This document shows positions 46,195 through 51,454 of a stretch of 51,454 nt of DNA, piece after piece. Under the pieces are notes generated by a model, which worked only from the letters and a program-made list of their open reading frames with translations, had not been told where the DNA came from and searched no databases. Positions within the stretch are counted from its first letter, which is position 1; each line of letters opens with the position of its first letter. The DNA is from JANJTY01 sp038257155 (GTDB lineage Bacteria > Pseudomonadota > Gammaproteobacteria > Xanthomonadales > Xanthomonadaceae). Position numbers and translations under genes: made by a program. Location of the stretch: positions 1-51,454 of the forward strand of contig JBBSJP010000032.1 of assembly GCA_038257155.1 (NCBI GenBank), written 5' to 3'.

Positions 46195-46598
46195 GTTCAA
46201 AAAGATGCATGTGCTTCCCTTGGAAAAAGCTCAACCGCTTCTTTCTTGTGGTCTCAAATAGATGAAAACGGGATCTCTGGGCTTCTCGCACTTATTTGCT
46301 CCGCGACAGCGGAACGCCAACGGCGTGCTGAAAACTACATCAAGGGAACGCATCTGTCGCCCTGAAGGAACGCAGCCCATCTTGCAGGAGCCAACCTGTC
46401 GTCGACCGCAGGACCCGGACTGCTTTCAGTGCGCCGTCAGAGCCACACATTCCGGTCGCCGACAGGTCGGCTCCTACAGGAGAGCGAATCGTCCGCCGCC
46501 GAGTAAGAAGACTGCCCCTTGTAGGGGCTGACCTGTCAGCGACAGCAGGGCACAAACCCGCCGCCTGAACAGTCAGCGCATGCCAAGGCCGCTGAACC

Positions 46599-46627
46599 TT
46601 GTGATCCCCCCACCCCGCCCCTACACT
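46599..46627 (+). promoter_or_regulatory. Sigma70 promoter of ssrA
   Basis: TTGTGA (46599-46604), 17 bases, TACACT (46622-46627). Transcription would start near 46634, giving a leader of about 30 bases to be removed by RNase P before the mature 5' end. Confidence 0.75.
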
Positions 46628-46665
46628 GATCCCCGTCGGAAGAAGAAACGACGCGCGTCAAATCC

Positions 46666-47018
46666 GGGGGTGTCCTGGCTTCGACGGGGGTTGCGAAATC
46701 GACCGGTGCATGCCGAGGGGGCAGCTTTCCTCGTTAATCCAGCGGCAAAAACTCAGACGCCAACGACGACGTCTACGCTCTGGCCGCTTAAGGCCTAGCC
46801 CCGAACCTGCTTGTGCCTGTGCTCGCCGGTGTAGGGTCATCATCACGGGATAGGTTCCGGTGGCTACCCGCCAGCCGGGAGCGAGATATAGCGGGTATGT
46901 CCTGCGGTGTGCTTCGCACGTCGTGTTGCTGTAGGGCGAGATCAAACGGCGAGCTAAGCATGTAGTACCGGAGATGGAGTGCTCTCGGACGGGGGTTCAA
47001 CTCCCCCCACCTCCACCA
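46666..47018 (+). ncRNA. ssrA: tmRNA (transfer-messenger RNA)
   Basis: 353 nt. The 5' end GGGGGTGTCCTGGCTTCGAC and the 3' end CACCTCCACCA pair as the alanine-tRNA-like acceptor (one G-T wobble), with encoded CCA and T arm GGGGGTTCAACTCCCCC. The tag frame is best read from GCC at 46759 to TAA at 46791, giving ANDDVYALAA, close to the E. coli tag ANDENYALAA. The ALAA end is what ClpXP recognises. A rho-independent terminator follows directly. Confidence 0.96.
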
Positions 47019-47024
47019 ACAACG

Positions 47025-47054
47025 AACCCCAGCCCGCAATGGCTGGGGTTTTTT
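47025..47054 (+). terminator. Rho-independent terminator of ssrA
   Basis: AACCCCAGCC pairs with GGCTGGGGTT around a 6-base loop and is followed by a T-run (TTTTTT in all at 47049-47054). Confidence 0.95.
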
Positions 47055-47187
47055 GTTGGCCTGAGTTTTCGCCGCAAGCGCAATGCGTGTCTGGCAGAGA
47101 ACTTGCCGCCATTGCGGTAGGCTTTGCGCCATGACTGAATCGGCTGGCCGCTCGATGCCCATGGCCCAATCCGCCGGGAACCGAGTA

Positions 47188-48072
47188 ATGCTGCGAGTGC
47201 GCTGCTTCCTGCTCGCCTGTGCATGCCTGACGGCAACGACCACACATGCAGAAAACCTCACCATCGCGGCAGCGGCTGATTTGAAGTTCGCGATGCAAGA
47301 TGTCGTTGCGCTGTTCCACCAGACTCACCCTGGCTCCCGAGTGGAAGTGGTCTACGGCTCATCGGGCAAGTTCCACGCCCAGATCCGCAACGGCGCGCCC
47401 TATGACCTGTATTTCTCGGCTGACATCGCCTACCCGCACGCGCTGGCGGAGGCCGGGTTCGCCGCCTCCAAGGTGCAGCCCTATGCACTGGGCCGCATCG
47501 TGCTGTGGAGTGCCAGCCGGGATGCCAGCCGCATGAGTCTGCAAGATCTCGCCGACCCGAGCATTGAACACATCGCCATGGCCAACCCGCGGCATGCGCC
47601 TTACGGCAAGCGCGCGGAAGAGGCGCTGCGCGCAGCCGGCCTGTGGGACAAAGTCGAAGCTCGGCTGGTGTATGGAGAGAACATCTCGCAAGCCGCGCAG
47701 TTCGTGCAGACCGGCAACGCACAGGTCGGCATCATTGCCCTGGCCTTGGCGCTGAATCCCGAGTTGGCCGGCATAGGGGGGCACTCGCTGATTCCCGATG
47801 ACCTGCACGCCCCGTTGTTGCAGGGATTCATCATCACCCAGCGAGCCGCAAGCAACGCGGCGGCTTGGCATTTCACCGACTTCATCGGCAGCGCACCCGC
47901 CCGCGCCGTGTTGCTCAAGCACGGTTTCGCGCTGCCGGGAGCCGCAGCCGCGCTGCGCTCCCCTCGCCCGCCGGGAGAGGGGTCGGGGGAGAGGGGCAAC
48001 ACCGCCGCGACTGCAAATGCACGGGACAACCTTTCACCTTTCAGTGCCCCGATGCGCAACGAACGACCATGA
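47188..48072 (+). CDS. modA: Molybdate-binding periplasmic protein ModA
   Basis: 294 residues from the ATG at 47188; upstream ATGs in frame are not signal-like. Signal peptide at 1-21 (FLLACACLTATTTHA). The family core NLTIAAAADLKFAM, VEVVYGSSGKF and PYDLYFSADI provides the oxyanion-binding loops, and GENISQAAQFVQTGNAQVGI is also typical. ModA captures molybdate for ModBC. Homology ends near residue 255 (LLKHGFALPG). The last 37 or so residues are translated from an intergenic palindromic repeat and look non-native. Confidence 0.92.
   Translation: MLRVRCFLLACACLTATTTHAENLTIAAAADLKFAMQDVVALFHQTHPGSRVEVVYGSSGKFHAQIRNGAPYDLYFSADIAYPHALAEAGFAASKVQPYALGRIVLWSASRDASRMSLQDLADPSIEHIAMANPRHAPYGKRAEEALRAAGLWDKVEARLVYGENISQAAQFVQTGNAQVGIIALALALNPELAGIGGHSLIPDDLHAPLLQGFIITQRAASNAAAWHFTDFIGSAPARAVLLKHGFALPGAAAALRSPRPPGEGSGERGNTAATANARDNLSPFSAPMRNERP
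47956..48000. repeat. REP-like GC palindrome inside the modA 3' end
   Basis: The segment CTCCCCTCGCCCGCCGGGAG is followed by AGGGGTCGGGGGAGAGGGGC, resembling the CCCTCTCCC-type palindromes scattered between genes in xanthomonads. It is translated as SPRPPGEGSGERG in modA, after the conserved end of the protein. Confidence 0.6.
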
Positions 48073-48160
48073 GCACGCCCTTCGCGTCCTTCGCGCATAC
48101 CGTAGCCACCAGCGACAAGTGGACTGTCCGCGTTCCGACAGGTCGCAAGGCCATGCTGGA

Positions 48161-48838
48161 ATGCTGACCGACAGCGACCTGCAGGCGCTCTGGCTGACCG
48201 CGCGCCTGGCAGGCTTCGTGAGCCTGATCCTGCTGCTGATCGGCACACCGCTCGCCTGGTGGCTGGCGCGCACGCGTTCCTGGTGGAAAGCACCAATCGG
48301 CGCCTTGGTAGCGATGCCTCTGGTGCTGCCACCCACGGTGCTGGGCTTCTACCTGCTGCTGGCCATGGGACCGAGTGGTCCGATCGGACAGTTCACCCAG
48401 GCCATCGGCATCGGCCTGCTGCCCTTTAGCTTCTGGGGCCTGGTGGTGGCTTCGGTGTTCTACTCGCTGCCCTTCATGGTGCAGCCCTTGCTGAGCGCAT
48501 TCGAATCCATCGGCGAGCGGCCGATGGAAGTCGCCGCCACGCTGCGCGCTTCGCCGCTGCATGCCTTTTTCAGCGTTGCGGTGCCGCTGGCCGCACCGGG
48601 TTTTCTCACCGCCACGGTGCTGACCTTTGCCCACACCGTCGGAGAGTTCGGCGTGGTTCTGATGATCGGCGGCAACCTGCCCGGCGTGACCCGTGTGGTG
48701 TCGGTGCTGATCTACGACCATGTCGAGGCACTGGACTATCTGCAGGCGCATCGCCTGGCGGCGGTGATGCTGATCTTCTCCTTCTCGGTTCTGTTGGCGC
48801 TTTACATTTGGCGACCCGATCGCAGGAAGCTCGACTGA
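48161..48838 (+). CDS. modB: Molybdate ABC transporter permease ModB
   Basis: 225 residues from the ATG at 48161 (MLTDSDLQALWLTARLAG). About five membrane helices, with the ABC-permease EAA loop (ERPMEVAATLRASPLHAFFSVAVPLAAPG) at about 130-158 that contacts ModC. The family sequences PLVLPPTVLGFYLL and TFAHTVGEFGVVLMIGGN are present. It forms the membrane channel for molybdate. It lies one base before modC. Confidence 0.95.
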   Translation: MLTDSDLQALWLTARLAGFVSLILLLIGTPLAWWLARTRSWWKAPIGALVAMPLVLPPTVLGFYLLLAMGPSGPIGQFTQAIGIGLLPFSFWGLVVASVFYSLPFMVQPLLSAFESIGERPMEVAATLRASPLHAFFSVAVPLAAPGFLTATVLTFAHTVGEFGVVLMIGGNLPGVTRVVSVLIYDHVEALDYLQAHRLAAVMLIFSFSVLLALYIWRPDRRKLD

Positions 48839-48839
48839 G

Positions 48840-49907
48840 ATGACCGGCATCGAAGCGCGATTCAGGATTGACTGGCCGGGGTTTTCGCTTGACGTTGATC
48901 TCGCCCTGCCCGGCCGTGGCGTCAGCGCGCTGTTCGGGGATTCCGGCTCCGGCAAGACCACCCTGCTGCGCTGCATCGCCGGACTGGAACGCGCTCCGCG
49001 AGGACGCCTCGTGGTCGAGGGCGAAGTGTGGCAGGACGACAGGCGGTTTCTGCCCACGCACCGGCGACCAATCGGCTATGTGTTCCAGGAAGCCAGCCTG
49101 TTCGCGCACCTGTCCGTGCTGGGCAATCTGCGTTACGGCATGACGCGCAGCAGCAACACGCAACAGATCAGCCTGGATCGCGCCATCGACCTGCTGGGCA
49201 TCGGCCATCTGCTTACGCGAAAACCAGAGCGATTGTCGGGCGGCGAACGTCAGCGCGTGGCCATTGCCCGTGCGCTGGCGGTAAGCCCGCGCCTGCTGCT
49301 GATGGACGAGCCGCTCGCCTCGCTTGATACCAAGCGCAAGCAGGAAATCCTTCCCTACCTGGAGCGCCTGCACAACGAGCTGAAGATCCCGCTGCTCTAT
49401 GTCAGCCACTCGCCGGATGAGGTCGCGCGCCTCGCCGATCATCTGATCGCGATGGATGCCGGCCGTGTCGTGGTCGAGGGACCGTTGGCCAGCACGCTGA
49501 CCCGCCTCGACCTGCCGCTACGCCTGGGCGAAGACATCGGCGCCGTGGTCGAGGCCACCATCGGCGCCAAGGACAGCGAATGGAACCTGGTGCGTGTCGA
49601 CTTCGCCGGCGGCAGCCTGTGGGCACCGGATCCCGGCTTGCCGCTCGGCCGACGAGTCAGGCTGCGTGTGCTGGCACGCGACGTCAGCCTGGCCGTGCAG
49701 CCTGCGCAGAGCAGCATCCAGAACCTGCTGCAGGGACACGTCGAAGCCATTGGCAAAGACCAGCATCCGGGGCTGACCCTGGTTCGCATCCGCGTGGGTC
49801 AGACGGCCTTGCTCGCGCGCCTGACCCGGCGCGCTGCGGCAGCCTTGGAGGTGCAGCCCGGTATCCACATTTGGGCGCAGATCAAGTCTGTCGCGCTGAT
49901 GGAATGA
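48840..49907 (+). CDS. modC: Molybdate ABC transporter ATP-binding protein ModC
   Basis: 355 residues. Walker A GDSGSGKT at 33-40, ABC signature LSGGERQ at 132-138 and Walker B LLLMDEP at 152-158 power transport. The C-terminal TOBE domain (about 285-355) binds molybdate and can regulate uptake. The stop codon at 49905-49907 is directly followed by the truncated group II intron, so whatever lay downstream in the ancestral locus was replaced or removed. Confidence 0.96.
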   Translation: MTGIEARFRIDWPGFSLDVDLALPGRGVSALFGDSGSGKTTLLRCIAGLERAPRGRLVVEGEVWQDDRRFLPTHRRPIGYVFQEASLFAHLSVLGNLRYGMTRSSNTQQISLDRAIDLLGIGHLLTRKPERLSGGERQRVAIARALAVSPRLLLMDEPLASLDTKRKQEILPYLERLHNELKIPLLYVSHSPDEVARLADHLIAMDAGRVVVEGPLASTLTRLDLPLRLGEDIGAVVEATIGAKDSEWNLVRVDFAGGSLWAPDPGLPLGRRVRLRVLARDVSLAVQPAQSSIQNLLQGHVEAIGKDQHPGLTLVRIRVGQTALLARLTRRAAAALEVQPGIHIWAQIKSVALME

Positions 49908-50096
49908 CGCTCTCACCCGTACACGCGCGAGTTGCTGGGACAGGCTTGCCCGGCTCAGCGTCCGGTGCGTGCGCAGCTTGCTCGTGTTCCCCTCGGCCCC
50001 TCCCTTCGCTCCACGCACTCCGCCCGCGGTCGCCCGCGTTTGTTCGCCCGCTTCGTCGCTCATGAAGAGGTCTGACTTCTCCGGCTCGTCCATCAT
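49908..50096 (-). pseudogene. N-terminal fragment of a group II intron reverse transcriptase/maturase
   Basis: From an ATG at 50096 about 60 codons match the typical leader of group II intron maturases: MDEPEKSDLFM, a variable Ala/Gly-rich stretch, GAKGGAEGNTSKLRTHRT, then SRASLSQQLARVR. Intact proteins continue for 350 or more residues with the reverse-transcriptase YADD motif. Here the frame runs into antisense modC, so the enzyme is lost. Confidence 0.7.
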
Positions 50097-50451
50097 CGGC
50101 TTGTGGCTGCTCGCCTTCCCGATGCGGACCGCCCGTCACGGCGCGGCCAAGCTGGAGATCTCCCGGTTCCCGCGCGCAGCGCGCATCGACATGCCAGGGT
50201 CTTCGACCACGCCGGGCTGAGCGACGCTCGCGATAGCGCGTCGATCATGTTGCCTTCCGGCGAACAGAAAGCGTCGGCACCCGGAATCAGGGTTCTTTCG
50301 CGGCTCAATGGCTGGCCTATCAACACCCCTGTCAACGCTTCGCCCTGACGCCTCACGACGCACGACGCATGACTCGGGGACAACATGGTTCGCTACTCCT
50401 TTGTTGTCGGGAACTTGCGCCCCTTACGCTCCGCCGGTTTCGCGGGCGCAC
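49908..50451 (-). mobile_element. Truncated group II intron (5' part only)
   Basis: On the minus strand the element opens with GTGCGCCC, the group II 5' consensus (GTGYG), exactly after the TAG of the surface-protein gene. The next 350 bases contain segments I recognise from bacterial group II introns (for example GTCCCCGAGTCATGCG, GAAGCGTTGACAGGGG, GGTGCCGACGC, GGAACCGGGAGATCTCC). The start of the maturase frame follows. Domains V and VI and nearly all of the maturase are missing: the element is cut at the modC stop codon. It cannot splice by itself. Recognition is from memory of the family; a covariance search would confirm it. Confidence 0.75.
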
Positions 50452-51454
50452 CTATTCAAATCCGTTCGCGAAAATGCGCTCGATGTCATTCACGTCACTG
50501 GCCGAGTTGTTGGCGCTGTCCGAATCGAACACGAAGTTTGGCTGCGCCGCGCTACCGCTCACGGCCACATTGACGATCAACGCGCCGACGAGTTGGGTGT
50601 CGGCGACGCCGGTCTGGACGAAGTCCAGACCGCTGCCGGCTGGCAAGTCGAACTGCTCGCCCAGTTCGCCTGTACCACTGACTGTTGGGCAAAGGGCTGA
50701 GCCGACCGCGCTGCAGGTCCAGGCGGTGTTTCCCAGCTCCGGCATTGAGGCCAGCATCAGCCGACTACCTGGCGCCTCGTCTGGACCTGCATTGCGCACC
50801 GCGATCAGATAGCTCAGTGCCTCACCCGGTTGCACGGTGTCCTGACCGTCGCTGATGCTCACTGACAAATCAGCAAAGCGCGCGACGCTGAGGTTCAGTG
50901 CCGTGCTGCTGTCCAGATGGGTGGCGGAATTGCTGAAGACAGCGCTGGCTGTGCGGGGACCCAGGCTTCCGAAGCTGATCTGGCAACTGAAGCTGGCGCT
51001 GGCGCCGTTGACCTGCGGTGTGTCGTCAATACAGCTCTCGCCGCTGCTGGCCGTGACCGCGACCTGACCATCGCTGGGCACGCTTGTGCCGACGACCTGC
51101 GTAGCGAAGCTCACCGATTCGCCCACGCGCACTGGATTGGCGCTGGCGTTGATCGTTGCTGTCGTCGGTTCGCGGGTGTACTCGTAACCATTGACCAGGA
51201 CGGCGAACTGGCCATCCGGGTTGGTAACCGTCACGTCGACCGGCACTGGCGAGGCAAACGGGGTATTGCAGGTGATCGTATCGGGGACGGTGACGATGGC
51301 GCTGGTGCAGACAGCGTCGCCGAAGCGGGCGATGGTGCCGGCCTGGAATCCGCTGCCGCTGATGGTGACGGGAGTACCTCCAGCTGCAGGTCCGGCGTTC
51401 GGCGTGACGCTGCTCACCGTGGGCGCGGGGGCGATGTAGGTATACCCGTTGACC
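50452..51454 (-). CDS. Surface/secreted protein with IPT/TIG and DUF11-like domains (partial, C-terminal part)
   Basis: The frame is open to the right edge, so only the last 330 or so residues are seen. An IPT/TIG Ig-like repeat (PTVSSVTPNAGPAAGGTPVTISGSGF to VLVNGYEY) is preceded by the end of another copy (VNGYTYIAP). An Ig-like domain with two cysteine-containing strands follows, then a DUF11-like domain (ADLSVSISDGQDTVQPGEALSYLIAVRNAGPDEAPGS). The C-terminus IERIFANGFE matches a short ending common on secreted proteins in this bacterial group. Likely an adhesin-like or matrix protein. A group II intron remnant abuts its stop codon. Confidence 0.85.
   Translation of the reverse strand, partial: VNGYTYIAPAPTVSSVTPNAGPAAGGTPVTISGSGFQAGTIARFGDAVCTSAIVTVPDTITCNTPFASPVPVDVTVTNPDGQFAVLVNGYEYTREPTTATINASANPVRVGESVSFATQVVGTSVPSDGQVAVTASSGESCIDDTPQVNGASASFSCQISFGSLGPRTASAVFSNSATHLDSSTALNLSVARFADLSVSISDGQDTVQPGEALSYLIAVRNAGPDEAPGSRLMLASMPELGNTAWTCSAVGSALCPTVSGTGELGEQFDLPAGSGLDFVQTGVADTQLVGALIVNVAVSGSAAQPNFVFDSDSANNSASDVNDIERIFANGFE

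Larger units (their letters stand above)
45581..46665. repeat. 1.1-kb smpB-ssrA gap filled with palindromic repeats
   Basis: No gene is supported. Three whole and one half copy of a paired repeat occur at about 45601-45695, 45729-45825, 46384-46478 and 46519-46551; the left arm contains GAGCCGACCTGTCGGCGACC or a variant and the right arm CCGGTCGCGCACAGGTGCG or a variant. In the middle a different element (45921-46194) is bounded by a perfect 18-base inverted repeat and contains two 44-base direct copies. The last 70 bases hold the ssrA promoter. Confidence 0.85.

Noticed and set aside
45949..46200. 83-codon minus-strand frame between smpB and ssrA
   Set aside because: It is made of the two 44-base direct repeats (its peptide repeats RDPEAARSA twice) and is not a gene.
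49518..49907. Extension of the maturase frame through antisense modC
   Set aside because: Family similarity stops at the modC stop codon; the rest is the reverse strand of a well-supported ModC.

Overview
This window looks like chromosome of a high-GC gammaproteobacterium of the Lysobacterales (Xanthomonadales). The gene order tig-clpP-clpX-lon-hupB-tRNA-Val-tRNA-Asp-ppiD is gammaproteobacterial. The block hrcA-grpE-dnaK-dnaJ / recN / fur-bamE / rnfH-ratA / smpB / ssrA is the arrangement known from Xanthomonas relatives. The secreted-protein C-terminus ANGFE and the many short palindromic intergenic repeats also fit. The genus cannot be fixed from sequence alone.

Layout. 1-5.8 kb: the first codons of a probable IS630-type transposase run off the left edge, followed by three translationally coupled minus-strand genes (tatD, an unknown helical exported protein, a large secreted M14 carboxypeptidase). 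5.9-16.4 kb: fabI faces ppiD across a bidirectional terminator, then come two tRNAs, hupB, lon, clpX, clpP and tig, then five tRNAs (Leu, Lys, His, Arg, Pro) behind a near-consensus sigma70 promoter. 16.5-34.2 kb: an accessory region. It holds a cyanophycin (polyaspartate-arginine) synthesis pair (cphA plus a short Mur-ligase-like partner), a coupled sigma factor / membrane protein / class-C beta-lactamase-like hydrolase operon, a GGDEF diguanylate cyclase, a DUF885 lipoprotein, an exported M20 amidohydrolase, an exported metallophosphatase, a SnoaL-like protein, an exported intradiol dioxygenase and a YchJ-like protein. It ends with the cyanophycin breakdown pair, cyanophycinase and isoaspartyl dipeptidase, separated by a 13-unit heptamer repeat. 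34.3-35.4 kb: exported MsrA and MsrB. 35.8-41.4 kb: the hrcA-grpE-dnaK-dnaJ heat-shock operon, interrupted between dnaK and dnaJ by a four-helix-bundle (S23-type) gene and a three-copy repeat, and between grpE and dnaK by a nested inverted repeat. 41.6-47 kb: recN, fur, bamE, rnfH, ratA, smpB, a 1.1-kb repeat-filled gap, and tmRNA. 47.2-51.5 kb: modABC for molybdate uptake, then a truncated group II intron pressed between modC and the 3' end of a surface protein with IPT/TIG and DUF11-like domains that runs off the right edge.

The genes combine into a few modules: protein quality control (Tig, ClpXP, Lon, PpiD, DnaKJ-GrpE-HrcA, trans-translation by SmpB/tmRNA), a predicted complete nitrogen-storage cycle (amino acids to cyanophycin to beta-Asp-Arg to Asp plus Arg), and export of hydrolases and repair enzymes to the envelope. 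The most unusual content is the cyanophycin set with its ATP-grasp-less partner, the S23-type insertion inside the dnaK operon, and the group II intron remnant cut exactly at the modC stop codon.
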